Origin: Sediminicola sp040566555
GTDB taxonomy: Bacteria > Bacteroidota > Bacteroidia > Flavobacteriales > Flavobacteriaceae
Length of the DNA: 64,000 nt
Reading direction: 5' to 3'
Assembly: GCF_040566555.1 (NCBI RefSeq)
Contig: NZ_JBEWYP010000002.1
Location: 372,001-436,000 of the forward strand
Of this stretch, positions 1 to 8,022 are shown piece after piece. Position 1 is the first letter of the stretch; each line of letters opens with the position of its first letter. Position numbers and translations under genes: made by a program. The notes under the pieces are model-generated. The model saw only the letters and a program-made list of their open reading frames with translations, was not told where the DNA came from and did not search any database.

Positions 1-339
1 AAAGTTACATATACCGATATATTAAAATCAAATCCTATAAGTTGTCTTACAGCATTTATTAATATTAAACAATTAGGCAAAAAATACATGCCTAATCTTC
101 GTAAAAGACAAGATTTCGGACTTTGGTTGCAATATTTAAAAGATATAGATTTTGCTTTAGGAATAAAAGAGCCTTTAGCAATATATAGAATTAGGAAATC
201 ATCATTATCTAGAAATAAACGGAGTTTAATAAAATATCAATGGTTGTTTTATTATAAAATTGAAAAATTAAACTTTTTTTACTCTGTATATTATTTGGTT
301 AATTGGATGGTAAGGGGGTATTTCAAATATAGAAGTTAA
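1..339 (+). CDS. Family 2 glycosyltransferase, C-terminal fragment (cut by window edge)
   Basis: The reading frame is open from base 1, so the gene starts outside the window and only about 112 C-terminal residues are visible. The segment RQDFGLWLQYLK, followed by a short aliphatic stretch and a YRIRKSSLSRNK block, matches the C-terminal part of GT-A family 2 glycosyltransferases of surface polysaccharide clusters, where a (R/G)QDYxLWL motif lies close to the acceptor site. The tail is basic and aromatic, which fits peripheral membrane attachment. Base composition is very AT-rich, like the next gene. The sugar donor and acceptor cannot be told from this fragment. Confidence 0.7.
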   Translation, partial: KVTYTDILKSNPISCLTAFINIKQLGKKYMPNLRKRQDFGLWLQYLKDIDFALGIKEPLAIYRIRKSSLSRNKRSLIKYQWLFYYKIEKLNFFYSVYYLVNWMVRGYFKYRS

Positions 340-422
340 ATCATTAAGAAAAGGAATCATAGAGCTTAATTTTGCATTAAAACTTTCTTTACTTTTACCA
401 ATCTTATTTAAACGTAAATAAT

Positions 423-1595
423 TTGTATTTTCTAGAAAGTGTTATATTCTTGTTTATCGGTGCATTCCTTCTAACCTACTTGACAATTCCAAAAATTATT
501 AGAGTTGTTGAGTATAAACGTCTTATGGATTCGCCTAACTCTCGAAGTTCACATGTTAGGCGAACTCCTACATTAGGGGGCGTGTCATTTTTTTATACCT
601 TAATTATTGCATTATTTTTTATAAAAGGATGGAACTCTTTTGATGAAGGAATGTATATTATTCCAGGGCTTACTATTCTCTTTATTATAGGTTTAAAGGA
701 TGATTTAGTCGTATTGTCTCCTGGCTCAAAGTTAATAGCGCAAGTTTTGGCTATTTCTTTTGTTTTAGTAAATGAAGGTTTCACTATTTATTCCCTTAAT
801 GGATTTTTAAACATTAACGAGATTCCCTATTATTTATATATCGTTATTGGCGGTTTCATGATGTTAACGATTATCAATTCTTATAATTTAATTGATGGTA
901 TTGATGGATTGGCTTCAGTAGTGGGAATTGTTATAATGGTAATTTATACTACAATATTTTATTTAACGGAGGAATATTATTATGCACTTATCGCCATTAC
1001 GATCAATGCTAGTTTAATGGCTTTCTTGGGTTTTAATATTTCCTCTGATAGAAAAATATTTATGGGAGATACTGGTTCTTTGATTGTGGGTTTTATTATT
1101 AGTATTCTCACTCTAAAATTTTTAGCTTTAAAGCCACAAACGTATACAGACCTGCCTTTTTTATTGGAAAATGCGCCATTAATAGCGATTAGTATATTAA
1201 TAGTGCCACTCTTCGATACCGCTAGGGTTTTTGCCATTAGACTCGCAAATAAAAAAGGTCCCTTTTCCCCAGATCGAAACCATACTCATCATGTTTTAAT
1301 AGATTATTGGGGACTTTCCCACAAACAAGCAAGTTTTATCATTGGGTTTTTTAATTTAATATTTGTAATGCTTTTTATTGTTTTAGGAAGTACGGCGAAA
1401 AATCTTGGGATGGTAATTATGTTAGTTTCCGTAGTGTTATTTCTTGGATTTATATTTTTTAAGTACAATTATAATTTCACCACTTTAAAGCAGAAAATAT
1501 TACTCAAAAGAAAAGTCGATAAGTTTAAGATTAAGGTTGAGGACTCTGGCAAAAATAAAAAAACCAAAAAAAAATCTAAAAATACCCCAAAGTAA
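423..1595 (+). CDS. WecA/MraY-like polyprenyl-phosphate sugar-1-phosphate transferase
   Basis: A 390-residue polytopic membrane protein that should transfer a HexNAc-1-phosphate or similar sugar phosphate from UDP-sugar to undecaprenyl phosphate, the initiating step of O-antigen or capsule synthesis. Family motifs appear in order: DSPNSRSSH near residue 37, LKDD at 91-94, NLIDGIDGLA at 155-164, FMGDTGS at 213-219 and the DRNHTHH cluster at 284-290. About ten hydrophobic segments are present and the tail after residue 360 is strongly basic. The start is TTG at 423: no ATG lies between it and the in-frame stop at 378-380. Substrate is not predictable; MraY itself is less likely because there is no mur/fts context. 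Confidence 0.88.
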   Translation: MYFLESVIFLFIGAFLLTYLTIPKIIRVVEYKRLMDSPNSRSSHVRRTPTLGGVSFFYTLIIALFFIKGWNSFDEGMYIIPGLTILFIIGLKDDLVVLSPGSKLIAQVLAISFVLVNEGFTIYSLNGFLNINEIPYYLYIVIGGFMMLTIINSYNLIDGIDGLASVVGIVIMVIYTTIFYLTEEYYYALIAITINASLMAFLGFNISSDRKIFMGDTGSLIVGFIISILTLKFLALKPQTYTDLPFLLENAPLIAISILIVPLFDTARVFAIRLANKKGPFSPDRNHTHHVLIDYWGLSHKQASFIIGFFNLIFVMLFIVLGSTAKNLGMVIMLVSVVLFLGFIFFKYNYNFTTLKQKILLKRKVDKFKIKVEDSGKNKKTKKKSKNTPK

Positions 1596-1618
1596 CTATT
1601 AATAGAGAAATAGGATTA

Positions 1619-1732
1619 GACCCAATTAAAATTGACATCTTCTATATAGAAAACTGGTCCCTCATCCTGGATATTAAGATAGTATTCCTAACCGTGTTAA
1701 ATGCCATCAAAGGGGAGGAGAAGGCATATTAA
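1619..1732 (+). pseudogene. C-terminal relic of a bacterial sugar transferase (WcaJ/PglC-type)
   Basis: Directly after an in-frame TAG at 1616-1618 the plus strand reads IDIFYIENWSLILDIKI and then VFLTVLNAIKGEEKAY before a TAA ending at 1732. The YIENWSLxLDIKI...T...KGxxAY pattern is the standard C-terminus of PF02397 sugar transferases that start exopolysaccharide chains on undecaprenyl phosphate. No start codon, membrane hairpin or catalytic core precedes it, so only about 37 codons of a lost gene remain. It sits between a second type of initiating transferase and UDP-glucuronate decarboxylase, which suggests that an initiating enzyme was replaced or deleted here. Confidence 0.75.
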
Positions 1733-1835
1733 TACAAGTAATCCTTTATTTTGGCTGTTAGTCTTGAATAATCCCACCATGAAGTTTATTATAGTATTTT
1801 CGATACTTTTATAGGAGTAAGCAAAAACATAAAGA

Positions 1836-2822
1836 ATGAAAAGAGTCTTAATTACTGGGGCAGCAGGGTTTCTAGGGTCACACTTATGTGATCGTTTTAT
1901 AAAAGAGGGCTTTCATGTCATCGCAATGGATAACCTCATCACGGGAGATCTTAAAAATATTGACCATCTCTTTCATCTGGAACAATTTGAGTTCTATCAC
2001 CATGATGTAACCAAGTTTGTTCATGTTCCTGGAAAGCTAGATTATATTCTTCATTTTGCATCGCCCGCAAGTCCGATCGATTATTTGAAAATTCCAATCC
2101 AAACCCTAAAGGTAGGGGCTTTGGGTACACATAACTTATTGGGGCTGGCAAAGGATAAGGGGGCCAGAATCCTTATTGCCTCTACTTCGGAGATTTACGG
2201 AGACCCATTGGTGCATCCACAGACCGAGGAATACTACGGCAATGTGAACACCATAGGGCCAAGAGGGGTCTACGATGAAGCCAAACGCTTTCAGGAATCC
2301 ATTACAATGGCATACCACCGCTTCCACGGAGTAGATACCCGTATCGTTCGAATCTTCAATACTTATGGTCCTAGAATGCGGCTTAATGACGGGCGTGTTA
2401 TCCCAGCTTTTATGGGACAAGCCTTGCGAGGGGAGGATCTTACTGTCTTTGGGGACGGTTCTCAGACAAGATCGTTTTGTTATGTCGATGACGAGGTGGA
2501 AGGAATCTATCGTTTGCTTATGAGTGATTATACGGATCCAGTTAATATTGGAAATCCGCATGAAATAACAATTAAAGACTTTGCAGAAGAGATCATAAAA
2601 TTAACCGGGACAGATCAAAAGGTTATTTACAAACCGTTGCCAAAGGACGACCCTATGCAAAGACAACCGGATATTTCCAAAGCCAAGGAGATTTTGGGAT
2701 GGGAGCCCAAGGTAGGTAGAGCAGAGGGGATGAAGAAAACCTATGATTATTTTAAGTCCCTTTCTCAAGAGGAATTGGTGAAAACGGAGCACCGCGACTT
2801 TGCGGATAGAAATAAAAATTAG
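1836..2822 (+). CDS. UDP-glucuronate decarboxylase (UDP-xylose synthase), SDR family
   Basis: A 328-residue extended short-chain dehydrogenase. It should convert UDP-glucuronate to UDP-xylose with bound NAD, supplying a pentose donor for surface glycans. The N-terminal Rossmann motif GAAGFLG lies at residues 8-14, the catalytic TSE at 117-119 and YDEAK (Tyr146, Lys150) follow, and the segment RIFNTYGPRM and the C-terminal KAKEILGWEP are typical of UXS enzymes. The ATG at 1836 places the Rossmann strand at the N-terminus as expected. Base composition is clearly higher in GC than in the upstream polysaccharide genes. Related dTDP-glucose 4,6-dehydratases are an alternative, but the overall pattern fits UXS best. 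Confidence 0.9.
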   Translation: MKRVLITGAAGFLGSHLCDRFIKEGFHVIAMDNLITGDLKNIDHLFHLEQFEFYHHDVTKFVHVPGKLDYILHFASPASPIDYLKIPIQTLKVGALGTHNLLGLAKDKGARILIASTSEIYGDPLVHPQTEEYYGNVNTIGPRGVYDEAKRFQESITMAYHRFHGVDTRIVRIFNTYGPRMRLNDGRVIPAFMGQALRGEDLTVFGDGSQTRSFCYVDDEVEGIYRLLMSDYTDPVNIGNPHEITIKDFAEEIIKLTGTDQKVIYKPLPKDDPMQRQPDISKAKEILGWEPKVGRAEGMKKTYDYFKSLSQEELVKTEHRDFADRNKN

Positions 2823-2912
2823 AAAGGGTTTATTAAATTTCAATTTGTTATTATTTCAAGGAATAACATGATTTTCATACTCAATCTGTATTTTTGCCCA
2901 AAACTATAGAAA

Positions 2913-4187
2913 ATGAACATCCTGATTCTTGGTGCTGGTGGTCGTGAGCATACCTTAGCATGGAAATTAAAGCAAAGTCCTAAACTAGATCAACTTTATG
3001 TTGCGCCAGGAAATGCTGGTACAGCCTCCATTGCAGAAAATTTATCCATTGGGGTGAATGATTTCGAAGCCATAAAAAAGGCGGTTATATCCAAGAACAT
3101 AAACATGGTAGTAGTGGGCCCCGAAGATCCATTGGTGAATGGCGTCCATGATTTCTTTTTAAACGATTCCGAAATAAAACATATACCTGTCATTGGTCCC
3201 CAAAAAGCAGCTGCTACGTTAGAGGGCAGCAAGGATTTTGCCAAGGAATTTATGATGCGCCACAATATTCCTACTGCGGCATACCAAAGCTTTACAAGTG
3301 ATACGTTGGAAAAAGGCTTTGCTTTTTTGGAAACCTTGAGCCCCCCCTATGTGCTTAAGGCCGATGGCTTGGCTGCGGGTAAAGGAGTGGTAATTCTAAA
3401 TGACATTGTAGAGGCAAAAAAGGAACTGCAGAGTATGTTGGTAGATGCCAAATTCGGAAATGCAAGTGCTACAGTGGTCATTGAGGAATTCCTTTCTGGT
3501 ATCGAACTGAGTGTTTTTGTTCTTACAGATGGCAAGAATTACAAGGTTTTGCCAACAGCCAAGGACTATAAACGTATTGGAGAAGGTGATACAGGATTGA
3601 ATACAGGCGGCATGGGGGCCATTTCACCCGTTCCATTCGCCAATAAGGCGTTTATGGAGAAGATACACGAACGAGTGGTGAAACCTACCGTAGAAGGGCT
3701 TAAAAAGGACAACCTGCCTTATAAAGGATTTATCTTTATTGGCTTGATCAAAGTCGGAGAAGAACCTAAAGTGATCGAATATAATGTCCGCTTGGGGGAT
3801 CCGGAAACCGAAGTGGTATTACCTAGAATTCAGAACGACTTAGTAGCCGTTTTTGAGGCAGTGGCCAATCAAACCCTGGATCAAATAGATCTAAGAATAG
3901 ATGAAAGGACCGCTACAACAGTAATGACCGTTGCCGGTGGCTACCCAGAAGCCTATGAAAAAGGAAAAGAAATTATTGGATACGACACTATTTCTGATTC
4001 TTTGGTATTTCATGCTGGTACTACCCTAAAAGACGGAAAAGTGGTTACCAATGGCGGAAGAGTCATGGCGATTACGTCTTTCGGAGAAAATTTCAAAGAA
4101 GCTTTAGCTTTATCCTACCAAAATTTAGAAAAACTTAATTTTGACGGGATGTACTACCGTAAGGATCTTGGGTTCGATCTGAAATAG
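2913..4187 (+). CDS. purD: Phosphoribosylamine-glycine ligase
   Basis: A 424-residue ATP-grasp enzyme of purine synthesis: it joins glycine to 5-phosphoribosylamine with ATP to give GAR. The N-terminal GAGGREHTLAWKL motif, the VGPEDPLVNG segment, the ATP-grasp core (YVLKADGLAAGKGVV near residue 145) and the metal-binding NVRLGDPETE near residue 290 are all present and length is normal. It stands alone, with a strong terminator hairpin just after the stop. No other pur genes are in the window. Confidence 0.97.
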   Translation: MNILILGAGGREHTLAWKLKQSPKLDQLYVAPGNAGTASIAENLSIGVNDFEAIKKAVISKNINMVVVGPEDPLVNGVHDFFLNDSEIKHIPVIGPQKAAATLEGSKDFAKEFMMRHNIPTAAYQSFTSDTLEKGFAFLETLSPPYVLKADGLAAGKGVVILNDIVEAKKELQSMLVDAKFGNASATVVIEEFLSGIELSVFVLTDGKNYKVLPTAKDYKRIGEGDTGLNTGGMGAISPVPFANKAFMEKIHERVVKPTVEGLKKDNLPYKGFIFIGLIKVGEEPKVIEYNVRLGDPETEVVLPRIQNDLVAVFEAVANQTLDQIDLRIDERTATTVMTVAGGYPEAYEKGKEIIGYDTISDSLVFHAGTTLKDGKVVTNGGRVMAITSFGENFKEALALSYQNLEKLNFDGMYYRKDLGFDLK

Positions 4188-4206
4188 AGGGAAATGTATG
4201 GAATAG

Positions 4207-4250
4207 AAAATCCGCATTGGATATAGATTTCTATATTCAATGCGGATTTT
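4207..4250. terminator. Terminator between purD and the DUF6341 gene
   Basis: AAAATCCGCATTG (4207-4219) pairs exactly with CAATGCGGATTTT (4238-4250); the inner ATATAG/CTATAT extends the stem. A T-rich run follows on the plus strand, and the convergent gene ends at 4270, so it may act in both directions. Confidence 0.85.
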
Positions 4251-4269
4251 GTTTTTATTTTAAATCCTT

Positions 4270-4491
4270 TTAGATGTAGGAATGAGCCGTTGCGTCCTTG
4301 CTCTCTTCCCCGCTATCGTTGTATTTTTTTAGTTGTAACATCCAATATACCATTGCAGCCGTGCAAATGATCATAAAGATCCAGTTTAAAAAATTGGCCG
4401 CCCACCAATTTTCCATAAAACGCAATTGGTCAAATGGCCAAAACAAGTAGTTTACAAATAAATCCGCGATACCTTCAAAAAATGCTGTCAT
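4270..4491 (-). CDS. DUF6341 family small membrane protein
   Basis: A 73-residue protein with an aromatic N-terminal half (FFEGIADLFVNYLFWPFD) and one clear membrane helix near residues 35-53 (NWIFMIICTAAMVYWMLQL), then a polar tail. I recognise the pattern as the Flavobacteriia family DUF6341, whose function is unknown. It is transcribed divergently from the DUF6427 gene with only 39 bp between starts, so the two probably share a bidirectional promoter. Family assignment is from memory of the pattern. Confidence 0.8.
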   Translation of the reverse strand: MTAFFEGIADLFVNYLFWPFDQLRFMENWWAANFLNWIFMIICTAAMVYWMLQLKKYNDSGEESKDATAHSYI

Positions 4492-4530
4492 CTTATTTAT
4501 CTTTACCTTGCAAAAGTATAAAAACCTAGG

Positions 4531-5469
4531 ATGATTTCAAGCATTTTTGGAAAAACAAAACCCATTAACTACATTATTTTGTTGGTGTTTTTGTTTTTGT
4601 TCTATTGGTTTTCCCATTTGTTCCTTTTTGCACAGACGGAGCTATCCGATGAACTTCTATATAAAATGGGATTTTTGATCCTTTTAATGTTCAGCATTTT
4701 TTTGGTTGACTTCATTGTAAAGCGCAACAAACTCACCAAAACCAATTCTTTCGCCATCTTGTTTTTTACCATGTTAATGGTGGTTTTCCCCGAGGTGCTT
4801 ACCGACGAAAATGCCATTTGGTGCAACCTCTTCCTTTTGTTGGCCGCAAGAAGATTACTTAGCATAAAATCCCTAAAGAATATTAAAGTAAAGATATTTG
4901 ACGCTTCACTATGGATCGTAGTGGCCAGCCTGTTTTATGACTGGGCCATAGTATACATTGTTCTTGTCTATATAGCTATTTACCTGTATGACCCTAAAAA
5001 TGGGAGGAACTGGTTGATACCTTTTACCGGCTTTTTCACGGTGGCCATGATTTCCTATGCCATCCTATTGATAATGGACAATCCGACCTTTTTGGAAAAG
5101 CACTATCAATTCGATTTTGAATTCAATGTGGCTTATTTTACACATGTTGGGAACAGTATTAAATTGGTAATCTATATACTGATGACGGCAATAGCCGGGT
5201 TAGTGGCATTTGTTAAACTCCGTACCTCAGGCTCTGGAAAGATCATTGCGATGCGACTGATAGCCCTGTACTTTTTCATTTCCATGATTACTGTCGTGCT
5301 TTTTTCTGCCGATAATACGTATCCTGTATTGATGACTTTCTTTCCCGCAGTTATTTTCTTTACCCATTACATAGAATCCATAAAGAAGCCCAACATGAAG
5401 GAGATAGTACTGATAGCTGCTGTACTTGTTCCCTTCCTTATCTTCTTTGGGAATATTTTGAATAAATAA
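4531..5469 (+). CDS. DUF6427 family polytopic membrane protein
   Basis: A 312-residue inner-membrane protein with about eight to ten hydrophobic helices and short loops, beginning MISSIFGKTKPINY. It fits the Flavobacteriia-specific family DUF6427, which has no known function. It is followed 31 bp later by a DUF4254 gene and then a GT9 glycosyltransferase, so a role in envelope glycan assembly is possible but only inferred from context. No catalytic motif is visible. Confidence 0.75.
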   Translation: MISSIFGKTKPINYIILLVFLFLFYWFSHLFLFAQTELSDELLYKMGFLILLMFSIFLVDFIVKRNKLTKTNSFAILFFTMLMVVFPEVLTDENAIWCNLFLLLAARRLLSIKSLKNIKVKIFDASLWIVVASLFYDWAIVYIVLVYIAIYLYDPKNGRNWLIPFTGFFTVAMISYAILLIMDNPTFLEKHYQFDFEFNVAYFTHVGNSIKLVIYILMTAIAGLVAFVKLRTSGSGKIIAMRLIALYFFISMITVVLFSADNTYPVLMTFFPAVIFFTHYIESIKKPNMKEIVLIAAVLVPFLIFFGNILNK

Positions 5470-5473
5470 AAAG

Positions 5474-5481
5474 TATCTTTG
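5474..5481 (+). promoter_or_regulatory. Possible -7 element (TATCTTTG) before the DUF4254 gene
   Basis: TATCTTTG matches the Bacteroidota -7 consensus TAnnTTTG and lies 20 bp before the ATG at 5501. The nearest upstream TTTG (5446-5449) is 24 bp away, longer than the usual spacing, so the assignment is tentative. Confidence 0.4.
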
Positions 5482-5500
5482 CCCTAAAATAAGCGGAAAA

Positions 5501-6106
5501 ATGTTCAGTGAATTTGCCTATACCATTTTCGAAGAAAGTATACAGAAGTATCACGTAAAGGATGATGTTTATCAAGAATTTTCAAATCCTTATGAAAAGG
5601 ATAATATCGCCCATTTGTTATATCGAAAAAACTGGATCGATACGGTGCAATGGCATTATGAAGATATCATAAGGGATCCAAATATTGAGCCAGGTGCAGC
5701 ATTGGTATTGAAGCGTAAGATTGATGCCAGTAATCAGGATAGAACGGATTTGGTAGAGTATATCGATAGTTATTTTCTGCAAAAATACCAATCGGTTGAA
5801 AAGAAGCCGAATGCCACCATCAACACTGAGAGTCCAGCCTGGGCGATAGACCGACTTTCAATTTTGGCCTTGAAGGTGTACCATATGAAGGAGGAGGCAG
5901 AGCGTATTGATGCTTCGGAAGAACACGTATCAAAATGCCAACAAAAGTTGAACACCCTCTTAGAACAAAAGAAGGATCTGTCCTTGGCAATTGACCAATT
6001 ACTGACGGATATAGAAGCTGGCAATAAGTACATGAAAGTCTACAAACAGATGAAAATGTACAACGATGAGGAATTAAACCCAATTCTTCGTGGCCAAAAA
6101 GGGTAA
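5501..6106 (+). CDS. DUF4254 domain-containing protein
   Basis: A 201-residue soluble, largely helical protein of the DUF4254 family. The central HLLYRKNWIDTVQWHYEDIIRDP block and the Asn/Asp-rich segment around residue 75 fit the family, and the C-terminal third looks like a coiled coil (EEHVSKCQQKLNTLLEQKK). Its 3' end overlaps the next gene, a GT9 glycosyltransferase, by 17 nt. That tight coupling suggests a shared envelope-glycan job, but biochemical function is unknown. Confidence 0.8.
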   Translation: MFSEFAYTIFEESIQKYHVKDDVYQEFSNPYEKDNIAHLLYRKNWIDTVQWHYEDIIRDPNIEPGAALVLKRKIDASNQDRTDLVEYIDSYFLQKYQSVEKKPNATINTESPAWAIDRLSILALKVYHMKEEAERIDASEEHVSKCQQKLNTLLEQKKDLSLAIDQLLTDIEAGNKYMKVYKQMKMYNDEELNPILRGQKG

Positions 6107-7163
6107 CATTTCTTTAAAATCAAAAGATAGCACTCACCTTTTGGTGATCAGGTTGTCTGCCATGGGAGATGTGGCCATGACGGTCCCGGTGCTGTCTGGC
6201 TTGGTAAGCCAATATCCAAATGTTCAGATCACCGTTTTAACCAGAAGCTTTTTTGCCCCCTTATTTCAAGGGATCCCTAACGTAACTGTCTATGCGGCTG
6301 ACGTAAAGGGGAAACATAAGGGTGTAGTTGGACTATTTAGCCTTTATAAGGAGCTTAAATGCCTTGGCGTAGATGCAGTCGCTGATCTTCACAATGTACT
6401 GCGAAGTTCCATATTAAAAGGATTTTTCAGGCTGACCAACATACCCTTCGTGCAGGTTGATAAGGGTCGCTCTGAAAAAAAGGCGCTAACCTCTAGTGCC
6501 AAAAAAATATTTAAACCGTTAAAATCCACTCACCAGCGCTATGCTGATGTTTTTGCCATATTAGGATTCCCTGTTAATTTAGAATCGGTTACCCCTGCAT
6601 CAAAAAGAGAAATGTCTACAACCGTCCAAAAGGTTGTAGGGCCAAAAGCTGAAAAATGGATCGGAATAGCACCATTCGCAGCATTTGATGGAAAAATGTA
6701 CCCGTTACCACAAATGCATAAGGTGGTTAAGGCGCTTAATGAAAGTACCAATTATAAAATACTATTGTTTGGAGGGGGTAAGAAGGAAGAAGAACAATTG
6801 GAGACCTGGGCAATAGAGTTCAGCAACTGCGTAAACATGGCGGGAAAGATTACTTTCGAAGAGGAATTGACCGTTATTTCCAACTTAGATCTCATGCTGG
6901 CGATGGACAGTGGAAACGCTCATTTGGCCGCGATCTTCGGAGTACCCACCATAACCATTTGGGGAGTAACCCATCCTTATGCCGGTTTTTATCCCTTTAA
7001 ACAGAACATTGATAATGCTTTATTGGCCGATAGGCATCAATACCCACTAATCCCTACTTCTGTATATGGTAATAAATTCCCCAAGGGTTATGATAACGTG
7101 ATGGATACCATAACCCCTGAGGCTATCATTGCTAAAGTTAATTCGGTTTTAAAGAGAGAGTAG
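6090..7163 (+). CDS. Glycosyltransferase family 9 (heptosyltransferase-like)
   Basis: A 357-residue GT-B enzyme resembling ADP-heptose:LPS heptosyltransferases. The N-terminal LVIRLSAMGDVAMTVPVL is the GT9 hallmark, and AMDSGNAHLAAIFGVPTITIWG near residues 271-290 is the nucleotide-sugar-binding part. It probably adds a core sugar to lipid A-linked oligosaccharide in the cytoplasm. The start is GTG at 6090, inside the DUF4254 gene (17-nt overlap); the next ATG codons fall within the first conserved strand. Donor sugar cannot be stated. Confidence 0.88.
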   Translation: MAKKGNISLKSKDSTHLLVIRLSAMGDVAMTVPVLSGLVSQYPNVQITVLTRSFFAPLFQGIPNVTVYAADVKGKHKGVVGLFSLYKELKCLGVDAVADLHNVLRSSILKGFFRLTNIPFVQVDKGRSEKKALTSSAKKIFKPLKSTHQRYADVFAILGFPVNLESVTPASKREMSTTVQKVVGPKAEKWIGIAPFAAFDGKMYPLPQMHKVVKALNESTNYKILLFGGGKKEEEQLETWAIEFSNCVNMAGKITFEEELTVISNLDLMLAMDSGNAHLAAIFGVPTITIWGVTHPYAGFYPFKQNIDNALLADRHQYPLIPTSVYGNKFPKGYDNVMDTITPEAIIAKVNSVLKRE

Positions 7164-7172
7164 AATTCTTCC

Positions 7173-7787
7173 TTAGGCTACAGCTTTTTGTGAGATCAAC
7201 TTAAAGTAGTTTTTCAATTGTTGGACATACTTATAGCGTAACATTTTTGAATTGCCCTCCACCATTAAGGTGCGCACCCCTATATAAGATGAGATCACAT
7301 AAGTGGCAACGGCCTCACTGTCTACATGTCGGTCTACATATCCATCTGTTTTTCCTTTTTGCAAGGTCGTAATCAGATTTACCTCCCATACTTTCATAAT
7401 ATCCGTAAGATATTTCATGATTTCAGGATTCTTTCCATTGAACTCAGTGATAAAGTTGCTCAACACAAATCCGAAATCCATATTATTGTGCTCTGCCGTT
7501 TCAAGGGCATCTTCTATAGACTTGGAAATAACGTTTAAAGGGTCTTCCTGACCTTCAATGGGCTCCACAAGCATACTGTAGACTTTTTGGAACAGAAGGT
7601 TCTGTACGATACTAATAAAAAAATCTTCCTTGGATTGAAAGTGGTAGTAAAAAGCTCCTTTAGAAAGGGACAGCTTTTTTAAGATATCATCAATACTGGT
7701 GTTGTAATATCCTTGTTGATAAAACAATTCTAGTCCAGTGCTCTGCATACGTTGCATGGTAGCCATGCGTTTTAGGTTCTTTTCCAT
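7173..7787 (-). CDS. TetR/AcrR family transcriptional regulator
   Basis: A regulator of 204 residues from the ATG at 7787; a longer in-frame start at 7832 exists but adds 15 residues without family similarity. The N-terminal helix-turn-helix has the TetR layout: FYQQGYYNTSIDDILKKLSLSKGAFYYHFQSKEDFF. The C-terminal ligand-binding domain is divergent, so no effector is suggested. It lies downstream of arsS on the same strand, separated by a 33-bp inverted repeat (7935-7967) that contains an operator-like box. Autoregulation and control of other box-bearing loci in the window are inferences. Confidence 0.9.
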   Translation of the reverse strand: MEKNLKRMATMQRMQSTGLELFYQQGYYNTSIDDILKKLSLSKGAFYYHFQSKEDFFISIVQNLLFQKVYSMLVEPIEGQEDPLNVISKSIEDALETAEHNNMDFGFVLSNFITEFNGKNPEIMKYLTDIMKVWEVNLITTLQKGKTDGYVDRHVDSEAVATYVISSYIGVRTLMVEGNSKMLRYKYVQQLKNYFKLISQKAVA

Positions 7788-7934
7788 AAGATTTGGGTTT
7801 TGGGGTAAAACAGACCCGAGAGTCTTTAACAAAGAACAGACAGATATAGGATTTGGTAAATATTAAAAGACGTATCGCACGATAAAATCGTTATAACGGG
7901 TATTTTCTACAAAAAAGGAGCGTTTTTAAAAAAT

Positions 7935-7967
7935 AAACCGACCAATCAGTTGGTAATTGGTCGGTTT
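7935..7967. terminator. Perfect 12-bp inverted repeat after arsS: terminator and/or operator
   Basis: AAACCGACCAAT (7935-7946) is repeated inverted as ATTGGTCGGTTT (7956-7967) with a 9-nt loop. On the minus strand the hairpin follows arsS and is trailed by ATTTTTT, which fits a Rho-independent terminator. It also lies about 150 bp upstream of the TetR start, so a regulatory role is possible as well. Confidence 0.6.
7937..7954. promoter_or_regulatory. Box A: TetR-type operator-like palindrome upstream of tetR
   Basis: ACCGACCAATCAGTTGGT has the form ACMGAC-N6-GTYKGT, shared with four other intergenic boxes in this window. The core resembles the GACC-N4-GGTC operator known for the TetR-family repressor NemR. 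Binding by the adjacent TetR protein is an inference. Confidence 0.45.
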
Positions 7968-8022
7968 AAATCTCGGATAAAGTGTAATTGCACCTTAATT
8001 TTACTTTATACAAGGGCCTAAA

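Noticed and set aside
2136..2561. 141-residue minus-strand frame inside UDP-glucuronate decarboxylase
   Set aside because: Antisense shadow of an intact SDR enzyme.
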